A stretch of 64,000 bases of DNA from an uncultured Lachnospiraceae bacterium (GCA_910579805.1 CAJTWM010000012.1:40394-104393), one strand, 5' to 3'; shown: positions 45,874 through 56,320, counted from the stretch's first letter. Numbers and translations: made by a program. Notes: generated from the letters alone by a model not told the origin.

Positions 45874-46892
45874 AAGACTACTCCTTTTTCTCCCGCTTCA
45901 CAGTTTCCAACCACATAAGCGGTCTCGCCTGCCTCTGAAACTGCCTGAACCGTCCTTTCCACATCCTCTTTTGCAACGGCAAGAACCATACCGAGTCCCA
46001 TATTATATGTATTATACATCATTTCCTCTGCAATACCGCCTTTTTCCTGCAGCAGCTTAAAAATAGACGGCACTTCATAACTGTCTTTTTTTACTACCGC
46101 CCGGATGCCTTCCGGCAGCATTCTCGGAATATTTTCGTAAAAGCCGCCCCCTGTGATATGGCTGCAGCCCTTTATGGTCACGCCTGCCCCTTTTATGGCT
46201 TTCAACGTTTTTACATAGATCTTCGTCGGCGTCAAAAGCGTCTCGCCAAGGGTCTGTCCCAATTCTTCATAATAAGTATCCAGACTTTCTTTTGTCATCT
46301 CAAACACTTTTCTTATCAAAGAAAAACCGTTGCTATGTACGCCGGAAGAAGCGATCCCGATCAGAACGTCGCCTTCTTTGATCTCTTTTCCGGTGATCAG
46401 TTCTTTTTCCTCTACTACGCCTACCGTAAATCCGGCAAGATCGTATTCGTTTTCCGGCATCAGTCCCGGATGTTCCGCCGTCTCGCCGCCGATCAGCGCC
46501 GCGCCCGCCTGCTTACATCCTTCTGCAACTCCTGAAACGATGGCAGCGATCTTTTCCGGATAATTTTTCCCACACGCTATATAATCCAAGAAAAATAACG
46601 GTTCTCCGCCTGCGCATGCCACGTCGTTCACACACATGGCAACGCAGTCGATCCCTACCGTGTCATGTTTGTCCATAATATAGGCAAGCTGTATTTTTGT
46701 CCCCACACCGTCCGTACCGGAAACCAGCGTAGGGTTTTCCATTTCCTTGATTTTCTTTAAGGAAAAAGCTCCTGAAAAGCCTCCTATGCCGCCCAAAACC
46801 TCCGGGCACATCGTCCCTTTTATATGCTCTTTCATCAATTCAACCGATCTGTATCCTGCTTCAATATCTACCCCTGCGTTTTTATAATCCAT
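45867..46892 (-). CDS. purM: phosphoribosylformylglycinamidine cyclo-ligase
   Basis: AIR synthetase, closing the imidazole ring. The 341 residues show the signature STL-like VSGTDGVGTKIQLAYI, VNDVACAGGEPLFFLDYIA, LIGGETAEHPG and HITGGGFYENIPRML. The start at 46892 is chosen because GGAG lies six bases before it; an in-frame ATG at 46904 has no proper site. It follows purE by 18 bases. Confidence 0.97.
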   Translation of the reverse strand: MDYKNAGVDIEAGYRSVELMKEHIKGTMCPEVLGGIGGFSGAFSLKKIKEMENPTLVSGTDGVGTKIQLAYIMDKHDTVGIDCVAMCVNDVACAGGEPLFFLDYIACGKNYPEKIAAIVSGVAEGCKQAGAALIGGETAEHPGLMPENEYDLAGFTVGVVEEKELITGKEIKEGDVLIGIASSGVHSNGFSLIRKVFEMTKESLDTYYEELGQTLGETLLTPTKIYVKTLKAIKGAGVTIKGCSHITGGGFYENIPRMLPEGIRAVVKKDSYEVPSIFKLLQEKGGIAEEMMYNTYNMGLGMVLAVAKEDVERTVQAVSEAGETAYVVGNCEAGEKGVVLC

Positions 46893-46910
46893 TTTGATCT
46901 CCATTCCTGT

Positions 46911-47411
46911 TTAATAATTCTTGTATCCCACTTCCTGCAAACGAGCGTCTTTTTTCTGTACGCTTTCTTTCAGGCTCTTTGTATACTCCTTTAATCTGGA
47001 AAGCAGCGCTTCGTCTGAAACAGCCAGAATCTTAGCGGCCAAAAGCCCCGCATTGGCGCCTCCGTTTATCGCTACCGTTGCAACCGGAATCCCGGAAGGC
47101 ATCTGCACTATGGAATACAAGGAATCCCTTCCGCCCAAAGAAGTCGTATGCATCGGAATACCGATCACCGGCATAGGAAAGATCGCCGCGCACATTCCCG
47201 GCAGATGGGCCGCCATGCCCGCTCCTGCAATGATGACTTTCAATCCCTTTTCTTCGGCAGTATTCGCATATTCAAAAAACACGTCCGGTTCTCTATGCGC
47301 CGATATGATCTTCATTTCATATAAGATCCCAAGCTCCTCCAGAATATCCGCGGCCTTTGCCATAACAGGCATATCCGAATCACTTCCCATGACAATCCCA
47401 ACCTGTGCCAT
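46911..47411 (-). CDS. purE: N5-carboxyaminoimidazole ribonucleotide mutase
   Basis: PurE class I mutase of purine synthesis. 166 residues with GIVMGSDSDMPVMAKAADIL, the SAHREPD active-site loop, AGMAAHLPGMCA and NGGANAGLLAAKIL. First gene of the purE-M-N-D cluster, with GGAGG five bases before the ATG. No purK is present in the window. Confidence 0.97.
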   Translation of the reverse strand: MAQVGIVMGSDSDMPVMAKAADILEELGILYEMKIISAHREPDVFFEYANTAEEKGLKVIIAGAGMAAHLPGMCAAIFPMPVIGIPMHTTSLGGRDSLYSIVQMPSGIPVATVAINGGANAGLLAAKILAVSDEALLSRLKEYTKSLKESVQKKDARLQEVGYKNY

Positions 47412-47475
47412 TTTTCCTCCTATCCGTATGTCCGAAGCATACTCTCTTCATATATTTAGCGTTTCTCCTGCAATT

Positions 47476-47502
47476 ACTATACCATCACTAGTTTACTAAA
47501 CT
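47476..47502 (-). promoter_or_regulatory. possible purE promoter with dyad
   Basis: Minus-strand TATAGT (47476-47481) could be the -10 box. A perfect dyad AGTTTAGTAAACT (47490-47502) covers the region where the -35 would lie; no good -35 hexamer is visible, which would fit an activator- or repressor-controlled promoter. Confidence 0.35.
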
Positions 47503-47526
47503 TTTACTTTCCATGCAACACCGTAT

Positions 47527-49590
47527 TCAAAGGATTTCTTTATTTTTTATTAATTTTTCTTGTTCAAAAGGTTTATTGAGTTCTTCGCAGCCTGCAAGCA
47601 CAAAACGCCCGTTTTCAATAATAGGAAACTCTTTCCCCTCTTTGGTCACCGCCGCAAGAAGTCCCAGTTCGTCATAAGGAATCGTAATATCGGTATGGCA
47701 GTTGAAGTATGCCTTGGAACTGTCTTCCTCCCGCAGGGCCGAAATCTCGTTATCCCTTGCGATCAACTCTTTTCCGTCCGGATTATATACCTTTACGTCT
47801 TCCGCATGGGAATAACAGGTATCTCCTAAAGCAAAGTGCGGCCCCATCTTTTCCGCGATCAGAATAGGCAGTTTATCCCCGATCCCAAACCGCTTTGCCG
47901 CCACATAAGCGGTCGTGTTCGTACCGATGGCAAATTCTCCCAAAGGCAGCGTATCATGATGGAAAAGGATATTGTCCTTAATATATTTTTTATTTTCCTC
48001 TTCCGAATCAAAATTTGCGCAAGTATACTCCGTCACACAGCCGTCCTGTAACGTAATTTCCAAATCCCTATATTCCAGTTCGTTTAAGAAAACGCGGCTC
48101 ACATACAGCACGCCGGACGTGCCTTTTAGTACGGGAGAAGTAAACACCTCGCCCACCGGGATATTGACGTCGGACACACAATTTTCAAAATTGGATTCCT
48201 GCGACGGATTTTTCAGTTCATGAAGCGCGACGCGCAAATTCGTCCTGTTTTCTCCCATACCTTCTACCATGACATAATCCGCCTGATCCAGACAGTCTAT
48301 AATCTTTTGCTGGATCGTCTGATACAGTTTGTAATCCAGCGTATTGATCCGGATGATTTCGTCAAAAATCTCCTCATAGTTTTCTCCCACTTCCGGCGTC
48401 GGGAAAGCAATGATCGTAAAACTTCTTTCCTCTCCTTTGATATATTCGTTTACGATACTTCCCGCCTGTGAGGCAAACTCTACGGACAACTTCTGCTGTT
48501 TTTCGGAAAGTTTGCACGCCGTTTCTTTAAATTTTGGCGCGAAAGGCGTCTCGCCGAAGGTCTCTAACACTGCCGGGCCGCCGAATACCGCCGCCATTTC
48601 TTTTCTCGCCTCATAGCCTGCACGCAGCACTTCCAGCCGTCTGTTGACATACATTTTATCCATATAAAGAGCGGCGTCGTCTTTATGGTCAAAATCATAC
48701 TGTTTGTTAGGGATTGCGCCGAAATAGCCGTTTCTGTGTACGCCTGATGCACTGCGGTATATGGAGGCTTTCAAACCGATCTTTTCAAATCCAAGCACCG
48801 CCTGCCTGATCATCCTTTCAAACCCCAGCGCATAACGGACCGCCACCGTTTTTTTCTTGGATATATCTTTATTGGTTACCTCAAAACCAATCCTGTAGCC
48901 TTCCGTATAAGTATCCGCCATCAGCCTGATCGTTTCTTCGGGCAGGGAAAGCAGATATCTGGCCGTTTTCAGTTCATTTTCCGTAATATATTCTCCGAAT
49001 CGGTACAGATAACGCAGATCGTTAAGATCGCTTTCCATAATGATCTTACGGGCAAAATCCTTGGACGGATCAATCTGTTTTTCAATCGTCTCTTCCGTCA
49101 TGGCCTCCGAATAGTCGCTCATGAACCAGTAGACGATCTGCTGCACTTCTTTTAGTCCGGGCGCCTCCCCTTTTTCTTCAAATGCACAGACAAACGCCTG
49201 ATACACCTCCAAAAACAACTCCATGCGGATGACCATCGGCTCCTTTTTCTGTTCGTAAGCGTAGGGGATCATTTCCCTTATCTGGGCATAGAGAAATGAC
49301 AAGATCTGTCCGTATTCCTTCAGCGTCTCCTGCGCATAATCGGGATTCCCAAAACTGCGCGCATAATTTGAGGGCAGAATATCTTCATAGATCTCCCTGT
49401 TTCTTTTTTGCAAAACAGAAAGCTCCGCCTCATCCAGTCCGCCGCCCGCTATCCATTCATAAGTTTCCTTTATCTGTAATATAAACCCGGCGCAGCGTTT
49501 AAAATATGCCGCATATTCTTCGCCTACCGCATTTTCATTTAAGATCTCTTCTGTCCGCCCTGCCGCCAATAAAAAACGTTCTTCCATCAT
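47527..49590 (-). CDS. aminopeptidase, M29 (thermophilic aminopeptidase) family, with long N-terminal region
   Basis: 687 residues. The last 400 resemble M29 metallo-aminopeptidases: VMVEGMGENRTNLRVAL, IPVGEVFTSPV with metal-ligand Glu, and GPHFALGDTCYSHAED (near 575-590) with ligand residues, then C-terminal NCHTDITI. Typical M29 enzymes have about 410 residues; the extra 270 at the N terminus form a helical region without motifs. It probably releases N-terminal amino acids from peptides in the cytoplasm. The gene opens ATGATG, and the stop of the small gene upstream overlaps it as ATGA. Confidence 0.85.
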   Translation of the reverse strand: MMEERFLLAAGRTEEILNENAVGEEYAAYFKRCAGFILQIKETYEWIAGGGLDEAELSVLQKRNREIYEDILPSNYARSFGNPDYAQETLKEYGQILSFLYAQIREMIPYAYEQKKEPMVIRMELFLEVYQAFVCAFEEKGEAPGLKEVQQIVYWFMSDYSEAMTEETIEKQIDPSKDFARKIIMESDLNDLRYLYRFGEYITENELKTARYLLSLPEETIRLMADTYTEGYRIGFEVTNKDISKKKTVAVRYALGFERMIRQAVLGFEKIGLKASIYRSASGVHRNGYFGAIPNKQYDFDHKDDAALYMDKMYVNRRLEVLRAGYEARKEMAAVFGGPAVLETFGETPFAPKFKETACKLSEKQQKLSVEFASQAGSIVNEYIKGEERSFTIIAFPTPEVGENYEEIFDEIIRINTLDYKLYQTIQQKIIDCLDQADYVMVEGMGENRTNLRVALHELKNPSQESNFENCVSDVNIPVGEVFTSPVLKGTSGVLYVSRVFLNELEYRDLEITLQDGCVTEYTCANFDSEEENKKYIKDNILFHHDTLPLGEFAIGTNTTAYVAAKRFGIGDKLPILIAEKMGPHFALGDTCYSHAEDVKVYNPDGKELIARDNEISALREEDSSKAYFNCHTDITIPYDELGLLAAVTKEGKEFPIIENGRFVLAGCEELNKPFEQEKLIKNKEIL

Positions 49591-49910
49591 ATTCCATATA
49601 CTCCTGCATAAATAATATATCCGATACTCAAAACCGCCAAAAGATTCGTCACGATCCCAATATAAGAAAACAGATAAAATTTATCCTTTTCCATCCTTGA
49701 CATGATGCCAAGCGTCAGTCCGGCCAGCGAAAAAACCGCCGCAAGAAGTCCGGTCACCCCGTAACCTACCATGGCCTGCCCGCCCGCCCGAAAAGTAAAA
49801 TAGACTGCCGCTATGAGCGCCCCTAAACTGATCAGTCCCAGGATCGTCGACATCACGGATTTTTCCGAATATCGTTTATTCGTAAAAATATAATTTTTTT
49901 TGATTCCCAT
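49587..49910 (-). CDS. small membrane protein (DUF6142-like)
   Basis: 107 residues with three predicted membrane helices (about 20-42, 48-70, 82-105) and a basic N terminus (GIKKNYIFTNKRYSEKSVMS). It resembles short Lachnospiraceae proteins of the DUF6142 type from memory, with no known function. Its TGA overlaps the ATG of the aminopeptidase gene, so the two are translationally coupled. Confidence 0.7.
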   Translation of the reverse strand: MGIKKNYIFTNKRYSEKSVMSTILGLISLGALIAAVYFTFRAGGQAMVGYGVTGLLAAVFSLAGLTLGIMSRMEKDKFYLFSYIGIVTNLLAVLSIGYIIYAGVYGI

Positions 49911-49974
49911 GCCAACCTCGTTTATCTAATCTTTACGCTCTAAATGGGCATTCCCGTAAGAAATGCCCATTTTC

Positions 49975-50127
49975 TTAAAATAATATTTTCGACTTTCCTG
50001 CCAGTAACCGGGAACCGCCGATCACGAGAAGGATGCCGCTGGCGATCCCCACCACCAATACTACGACTCCGACTGCAATATCAAGCGCCCCCGCACGGCG
50101 CACCATCTTATAGATTCTTTCTTCCAT
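49975..50127 (-). CDS. small membrane protein, 50 residues
   Basis: MEERIYKMVRRAGALD followed by one strongly hydrophobic helix (IAVGVVVLVVGIASGILL) and a short basic end. The start at 50127 is supported by AGGGGAAAAG just before it; the frame is open to 50214 but without a site there. It lies between pyrE and the other small membrane protein. Function unknown. Confidence 0.65.
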   Translation of the reverse strand: MEERIYKMVRRAGALDIAVGVVVLVVGIASGILLVIGGSRLLAGKSKILF

Positions 50128-50230
50128 CTTTTCCCCTGACTCCTTTCTTTTCGTGCAGGCCGGATGCCCGCCATAAACCGCAGAACCCGCGGCCCGAAAT
50201 CCCACGGCCCGCAACGCTGCAAAGCCGACG

Positions 50231-50908
50231 TTACGCTTTCACGCCGTACTGCTCATAGTATCCGTCGATGGCTGCCTTTAACTCATCGTCAATATAAATC
50301 TTGCCCTGATACGGTTTATTATACAAATGCTCCACCACTTCCGCCATGGTAACGATTGCATTTGCATCGAATCCGTATTTTTCTTTGATCTCTTCCAACG
50401 CGCTTTTCTCTCCTTTTCCCCGTTCCAAACGGTTCAAAGACACCATAAGGCCCACGATCTTCACATCTCCCTGCGCCTGAATGATCGGAAAAGTCTCTTC
50501 TATGGATTTGCCGGAAGTAGTAACGTCCTCGATAATAACCACCTTGTCGCCGTCTTTGATCGGACTTCCCAGTAAAATTCCCACGTCTCCGTGATCTTTT
50601 ATTTCTTTTCTATTAGAACAATACCGGATCTCTTTTCCGTATAACTCGTCAAACGCTACTACCGTTGCAACGCTTAAAGGGATCCCTTTATAAGCCGGCC
50701 CGAACAGCACGTCGAAATCGTCCCCATAATTGTCATGGATCGCTTTTGCATAATACTGTCCCAGTTTTTTAAGCTGAGCGCCTGTCACATAAGAACCGGC
50801 GTTCATAAAAAACGGGGATTTTCTTCCGCTCTTTAAGGTAAAATCACCAAATTTGAGCACGTTGCTGTCTATCATAAATTCAATAAACTCTTTCTTGTAT
50901 CTTTCCAT
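50231..50908 (-). CDS. pyrE: orotate phosphoribosyltransferase
   Basis: Joins orotate to PRPP to give OMP in pyrimidine synthesis. 225 residues of type I PRTase fold; the PRPP-binding motif is VVIIEDVTTSGKSIEE near 120-136, and FGPAYKGIPLSVATV lies in the core. Length normal for the longer bacterial form. AGGAGGAG precedes the ATG, and a clear promoter lies 33 bases upstream. Confidence 0.96.
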   Translation of the reverse strand: MERYKKEFIEFMIDSNVLKFGDFTLKSGRKSPFFMNAGSYVTGAQLKKLGQYYAKAIHDNYGDDFDVLFGPAYKGIPLSVATVVAFDELYGKEIRYCSNRKEIKDHGDVGILLGSPIKDGDKVVIIEDVTTSGKSIEETFPIIQAQGDVKIVGLMVSLNRLERGKGEKSALEEIKEKYGFDANAIVTMAEVVEHLYNKPYQGKIYIDDELKAAIDGYYEQYGVKA

Positions 50909-50940
50909 ACGCCTGCCTTCTCCTCCTTAAATTCTTTCCT

Positions 50941-50969
50941 ATTCTATCATGTTTGCCGCTTGTTTTCAA
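50941..50969 (-). promoter_or_regulatory. pyrE promoter
   Basis: Minus-strand TTGAAA (50964-50969), 17-bp spacer, TAGAAT (50941-50946). The leader is too short for a terminator/antiterminator pair. Confidence 0.75.
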
Positions 50970-51123
50970 TTCATTTCTCGGTCTGTTTCTCCCTGCTTTT
51001 GATTTTGCGTAATTCAATGTTCCGCGCCTTTAATTCCGTTCCATTCATATATTAAATCCGTTTTCTTCCCTGCGGTTTTTAAATCAGATCCTGTTTGAAA
51101 CAATCTTCGGCCTCCCCGTTTTT

Positions 51124-54100
51124 TCAGAGGCTGTGGATCTGATCCAGTATAAACGGGTCTTTGATCTTCTTGTCTTCTGAAAGCAGTACGATCTTAGACA
51201 TGATCTCTGCGGTTTTCGGGTCTTCATCCACAAAAGGCAAAAACAGTTTGCCCCGTTTCTGAGAATGTACCGGCAAAATATGAAGCATGGCGCCTCCCTC
51301 CTGATGTACAACACCGCTGCCCAAATGAACGCTGTAATTCCCCCTCGTTCCATGGATCAGGGCATGGGAATCTTTCAATTCCACATTACTAATCCGAAAG
51401 AGCGGCAGGTTAAAGCTTACGATCGCCCGGCGCATCTCGATGGTGGAATGGCTGGTCTCAGGATCCACTCCTCCGGCATGAGCCACGCTCACCGCCAGAT
51501 CCACATCGCGCATTACTTCGCTGTAGATCAGATCCGGAACCTGTTCCATTGTGAGCGGTTCAAAAGTCTTCCTGTCGGAAAATTCCACCCATTCCAAAGC
51601 CGGCGATTCCACATCGCTTGGTGAGAACCAGTCCGCCAAAGCATAGATCCTTGCAATGATATTTTCTTTATAATAAATCTTCTGAAGTCCCTCGTCATAA
51701 TCTGCGATCCACCGGCGTCCCTTCAGGCATCCTACCGTTTTTTGCGGCTGGATCTGATTTCCTGCAAACATTCTGGACGCTTTCAATCCTAACTCTTCCG
51801 GCAGTTTCACATACAATTCCCTGAATACCTGCTTAAACGGCTGACGTATCTGGCGGTCAAACAGTTCTTTCTGATATAAGTGCCAAACTCCGGCACGGTA
51901 AAGGTCCAAGGGATGGGCAATGCGAAGCTTCAAATCCGCATCCACCGTCTTTTGCTGTCCGTCCAACGATCTAATAACGATACTGCCTCCCGGTTCCTGA
52001 TTTTTTTCTCCGTCCGCCGTATCCTCCCGCTCTAAAAATCCCATTTCACTCTCACTTGTAAATACTAATGGGATTAAGATCGCCCGGACTACCGGATTTC
52101 CCCATAAACCGCTTATCTCCGCCGCCGTAAATTCCGCGCCGCTTTCCATGGATTCTTCCATCAGCTTCTTTGCTCTTACATACTGCTCTTTCAACTTCTT
52201 ATGGGCATCTTTGACTTCCAAAACATAAGGATGCTTTCCCAGCCTTGACGGAACGGATTTTAACGTTTTTTCCCCTTTTCTGCACAGAATTTCACTCTTT
52301 CCCGTCTCATCCACATACAGACGGATCTCCACGTCTTCCACGGCCGCCCATTCCATATAACCGGCAAACTCCTCCGCCAGTTTTCCTTCCATATTCAAAA
52401 TCAGTCTGGTCACATCCACGAAACCTCCGTGTACGCTCAAATTGACCAAAGCGATCTGGGCGGCTTTAGATTCGCTTGCCCGCCTTTGCGCACCAAACTG
52501 CTTCGCCTCTTTGGCAAACTGCTGGATAAACTGGTAACGGTTTAACATATCCCGTCCTCTGTTCTTTTCAAAAGGAACTAAGCCGTAGCTCATTAATAAA
52601 TCTTTATTTCTTTTGTCCGCAATCTGTTCCCGCAATGCGCCCAAAGTGACTTTTCCGGCCGCCGCGTCCGCATATTTTCTAGCCCGGGAATGTTTCTGTC
52701 CGTCGGAAATATATCTGGCCGCTTTATAAAGCATTTCAAAGTTCTTTTCTCCCAGCGTTTCATAGGCTTCCGTAAACCAGTCGATATCAAACGCGCCGTC
52801 CTGCAGTTCTTCCGCCGACAGAGGCGTATATTTCGCGATCATAGCCATTTTCTGATCGTCAAACCGCTCGTTCATATGCGCCATGAAATAGTAACATCCG
52901 CTCTTTAGTCCCTGCCAGCCAAGATATTCCTGTATCACGTCGATCCACTGCGGCGCATACATCGCCACTTCTATCAGCCGTTCTGTTTTGATACTGGTAT
53001 TTCTCAGCGCCTGCCCGAGCCTCTCTCCGGTGTCTTCCTTTGCCGGATAACAGGATTTTAAAAGCCTGCTTAAAACCTCTTTTTTAGTATAAGCCGAAGA
53101 AGAATACCAGTAATAGTAAGTCTCCCTTCCCAAAGTATCTTTTCCAAGCGCCATCAAAATCCTGATCAGATACGCTATCCCTTCAATATAAGTAATACCG
53201 TCCACATCCGCCGAAAAAACCGTCTCCGCTTCTCCCCGGCGCAGCTCCGTGTCTACCATCACCGGTATAATCGCCTCATATAATTCCTGTGTCAGTTTTC
53301 CGCACCATGTGTCCCCGCCCACAAGCGCCTCTCCCTTATCCAGAATATCCTGCGCCATCCTTTCTCCAAAAAACTGTCTCCACAATGCGCGGTTTCCGGG
53401 CTTACCATATTCTTTTTTGACCAATTGGGTCAAGGCCCGCAGACAGCTTTTTCTGTCAAAGTAATGAAAGATCGCTTTGAATACAATATCTTTGGAAATC
53501 AGTCCCAAATGATAAGCTTTCAAAAACCAATAAGGCGTGATCGGCGTCAATGCCTGCGCGTTCAGACTGTTATAGGACTGCACATTGGGAAGGAACTGGG
53601 AACGTTCTCTGTTTTCCCGGCATTGTAATTCAAACCTCCATGCCGTATAAAAAGCTCTTTTAAACTCTTCCTCCGTTTCCCAATACTGCAGTCCCTCCAA
53701 AAAACGGTCGAAAAACCGCAGACTATTTATCGTCGTCGACTGTTCCTGCCATTTCCCGTTCCATCCGGTATAATGGTAGGTAATAGTCTTATTTTCCCTG
53801 CTGATCACAGATGCCAATACCCAGACAGCCTGCACTCCCGCTTCAAATAAAAGCTTTTTATCTATAAATTCGTAACGGTAATTTAAGCGCACGGCCCAAA
53901 CCTGTTTCTGATATTCCACGGCTAACGGTTCCGGCTTAAAAGGCATTTTTCCAAAGACCGCCGCAAAAAAACGCCTGCCGTTTTCATAGAGGTCGTTGTT
54001 TTGAAAAAGAGTCTTTGCTTCCCATTCCACAAAAGTTCCATAATCGCCGATCTCTTTTTCATAAAAATTCCGCAGTTCATCTGCCAAAGGATAGTTGTCA

Positions 54101-56319
54101 AGGCGGTATCTCTCCGCCATATTCCCCTTAACCGCTCCCTCTTTTTGCGCCGTATAGTTATTGCCTAAAAGCTCTTTCTCACCGTAAGCCGTTTCATACT
54201 CATACTCTTTATTTTCTTTCAGAAACGCATCCAGCTTTTTGATCTTTTCGTTAATCTCTTTTTCCGGAAGAGGAATACACTTTAAAATGGCGTCGCGGTC
54301 TTCCTTCCGCTCCGGAATCTCCTCCGGCGCGTCAGGATCATAGATACCGAATCCTTTCTGTCCGGAAGCGGAACCTTTTTCCTCTCCCAAAATCTCCCCG
54401 ATCAGAATCTTTTCTTTATCCGTAGGATTTTCGATCCCGCCTGCCAATTCTTTCACCGACTTGTAAAAATCCGCTCTGTCCTCCTCTTTTCCCAGCCGCA
54501 GCAAAAGATCCAGTCCGGCGCTGCGTTTCTCCTCTTTTTTGTCTGCCAAAAGGCGTTTCAGACATTCCTCCATAGGCAGATCATCCTGCTCCATTAAAAA
54601 TTCCAAAAGCGCGCCTCGCAGTTTCCCTCTTTTAAACCGCAGCATATCTTCCATCAACCGGTAATCTCTCTCGTTAAATACAATCTTCTTTACCAAAAGA
54701 ATCGCGGTCTGGGACGTATGTTCCTCCGCATTTCCCATATACCCGATTAAAAGCTCTTTTTGCGCCTGATTTACCGGCTGGTATAGAAGAAGATTCAACA
54801 AATATCCTCTCTCATAACTGTTCACGGATACTTCCCCTAAAAGCGCCGCCGTTTTCGTAATCTTATCTTCATCCTGAAGCACATATGCAGTAAACGCAAG
54901 CCGCCTCACCAAATCAGAAGGCATCAGTTCTACCGAATACCACGGGAAAATACAGGGACTGAAAACCACGCCCTTTTTAGGCAGTCTTTCATAGATACTT
55001 AAAAACTTTTCATACTGTTCCTCCGCATCCGCCCTGTCTTCAAAATAATCGGTAAGTACCGCTTTCTTCGGTATCTTCGCTTCGCTGCGCCGATAAGAGT
55101 TTCCCGGCAGAAGCTCTCTGATCCATCCGCCAAGTTCCGTCATGAACGCCGGCATAAACGCCGCCGTCAGTTCCAGATCGTCGGTATGTTCCAATACCGC
55201 CTTCTTCGCCGTTTGCATCTTTAATCGCTCGTCAAACAGATTCTGATTATAAAAAGATGCCGTCAGTTTCTGGTTCTTCGTGCCGTGGTCGATCAATTCT
55301 CCCATAGCCTCTACCGCGTCTTTCGCCTCCTCAAATCCCAGCGCCCAAAGCGCTGCGCTGATCGCAATGGAATCGTTGGTCTTTAACTGCCCTTTACAAA
55401 ACTCCCTGTCCCTGACGCACTGTCCCATCAATTTCAAAAGCTTGTCGTTTACCCTGTCCACGTTTTCCTCGTCAAAAATACCGATCCATGCAGAAACCGC
55501 ACGTTTTACCGAAGAATACCGAATCAAGTCGTTTTTTTCGATTACCTGCAGAAGATCTAAAAACGCCTCCTTTGTCCCCTCATCCATAGCCTCGCAGACC
55601 GCCTGTCTGAGTCCCTCCTGCAGTCTGGCCGCAAGTAGCAGATCGCAAAGCAGTTTATGTAATTCCTTATTATCGGAGCGGATTATCCCAAGGATCATTT
55701 CCCGATCCAAATAAGCCGTATTATTTTCACTCAATATAAGATCCTTAAACGCATCTATCACAGCCTGATTTCCACTGTCAATCTCGCCCGCATAGATCAG
55801 GCTGAAATAACAGTTAAAATTCCATTCGTTTTTGATATAATCCAGTTTTTCCTCATCCAAACGCCTGTAAATAACATCTTCCAGATTTTCTCCGCAGTAG
55901 TAAAGCTTTTCGTAAGCGGTCAGCAGCATAAACGCCAAACGGATCTGCGGCCCATAGCCGGCAGTGCGCACCGTTCTTCTGTTCCACCCGTAAGAAAAGG
56001 GGAACCGGTTTAGCTTATCGATGATATAAAGATAGGATTTTTGATATTTTTCAGGTACAAAAGTATCCAAAAGCCCTTTATGGACACGCGTTCCCGGCAA
56101 AAGCCCTTTTTGCAAAAACCATTGGGACGGCGTCTTTTCCTCATTTAAGTAAAAGTCTTTTGCAATTTTACTGATCTGACTGTTACTGCCGGCAGTATGT
56201 TCCGTCAGTTCCATTGCCAGTTCCTTGTCCTGTCCCGACAGTTTTTTAATCCTTTGGTCCAGCTCCTCCTTTCTTTTTTGGGAAATTTCCCTTCTTGTAC
56301 CGTAATCAAATTCCGCCAT
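51124..56319 (-). CDS. giant DUF4132-family protein
   Basis: 1731 residues, no signal peptide or membrane helix. The first 700 are mostly short helices resembling HEAT/armadillo-like repeats. The last 120 match what I know of the C-terminal domain of DUF4132 proteins: IYSEVMRDVDLAVSVAHAGG, then a block reading H-L-G-S-G-V-V, then KLFLPFVDEDPKTAEIMSKI and KDPFILDQI at the end. E. coli YehI belongs to this family and sits beside a MoxR ATPase and VWA protein; here no such partner is adjacent. The start lies one base after the stop of the small gene upstream, so the two are coupled. Biochemical function unknown. Confidence 0.82.
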   Translation of the reverse strand: MAEFDYGTRREISQKRKEELDQRIKKLSGQDKELAMELTEHTAGSNSQISKIAKDFYLNEEKTPSQWFLQKGLLPGTRVHKGLLDTFVPEKYQKSYLYIIDKLNRFPFSYGWNRRTVRTAGYGPQIRLAFMLLTAYEKLYYCGENLEDVIYRRLDEEKLDYIKNEWNFNCYFSLIYAGEIDSGNQAVIDAFKDLILSENNTAYLDREMILGIIRSDNKELHKLLCDLLLAARLQEGLRQAVCEAMDEGTKEAFLDLLQVIEKNDLIRYSSVKRAVSAWIGIFDEENVDRVNDKLLKLMGQCVRDREFCKGQLKTNDSIAISAALWALGFEEAKDAVEAMGELIDHGTKNQKLTASFYNQNLFDERLKMQTAKKAVLEHTDDLELTAAFMPAFMTELGGWIRELLPGNSYRRSEAKIPKKAVLTDYFEDRADAEEQYEKFLSIYERLPKKGVVFSPCIFPWYSVELMPSDLVRRLAFTAYVLQDEDKITKTAALLGEVSVNSYERGYLLNLLLYQPVNQAQKELLIGYMGNAEEHTSQTAILLVKKIVFNERDYRLMEDMLRFKRGKLRGALLEFLMEQDDLPMEECLKRLLADKKEEKRSAGLDLLLRLGKEEDRADFYKSVKELAGGIENPTDKEKILIGEILGEEKGSASGQKGFGIYDPDAPEEIPERKEDRDAILKCIPLPEKEINEKIKKLDAFLKENKEYEYETAYGEKELLGNNYTAQKEGAVKGNMAERYRLDNYPLADELRNFYEKEIGDYGTFVEWEAKTLFQNNDLYENGRRFFAAVFGKMPFKPEPLAVEYQKQVWAVRLNYRYEFIDKKLLFEAGVQAVWVLASVISRENKTITYHYTGWNGKWQEQSTTINSLRFFDRFLEGLQYWETEEEFKRAFYTAWRFELQCRENRERSQFLPNVQSYNSLNAQALTPITPYWFLKAYHLGLISKDIVFKAIFHYFDRKSCLRALTQLVKKEYGKPGNRALWRQFFGERMAQDILDKGEALVGGDTWCGKLTQELYEAIIPVMVDTELRRGEAETVFSADVDGITYIEGIAYLIRILMALGKDTLGRETYYYWYSSSAYTKKEVLSRLLKSCYPAKEDTGERLGQALRNTSIKTERLIEVAMYAPQWIDVIQEYLGWQGLKSGCYYFMAHMNERFDDQKMAMIAKYTPLSAEELQDGAFDIDWFTEAYETLGEKNFEMLYKAARYISDGQKHSRARKYADAAAGKVTLGALREQIADKRNKDLLMSYGLVPFEKNRGRDMLNRYQFIQQFAKEAKQFGAQRRASESKAAQIALVNLSVHGGFVDVTRLILNMEGKLAEEFAGYMEWAAVEDVEIRLYVDETGKSEILCRKGEKTLKSVPSRLGKHPYVLEVKDAHKKLKEQYVRAKKLMEESMESGAEFTAAEISGLWGNPVVRAILIPLVFTSESEMGFLEREDTADGEKNQEPGGSIVIRSLDGQQKTVDADLKLRIAHPLDLYRAGVWHLYQKELFDRQIRQPFKQVFRELYVKLPEELGLKASRMFAGNQIQPQKTVGCLKGRRWIADYDEGLQKIYYKENIIARIYALADWFSPSDVESPALEWVEFSDRKTFEPLTMEQVPDLIYSEVMRDVDLAVSVAHAGGVDPETSHSTIEMRRAIVSFNLPLFRISNVELKDSHALIHGTRGNYSVHLGSGVVHQEGGAMLHILPVHSQKRGKLFLPFVDEDPKTAEIMSKIVLLSEDKKIKDPFILDQIHSL

Positions 56320-56320
56320 C

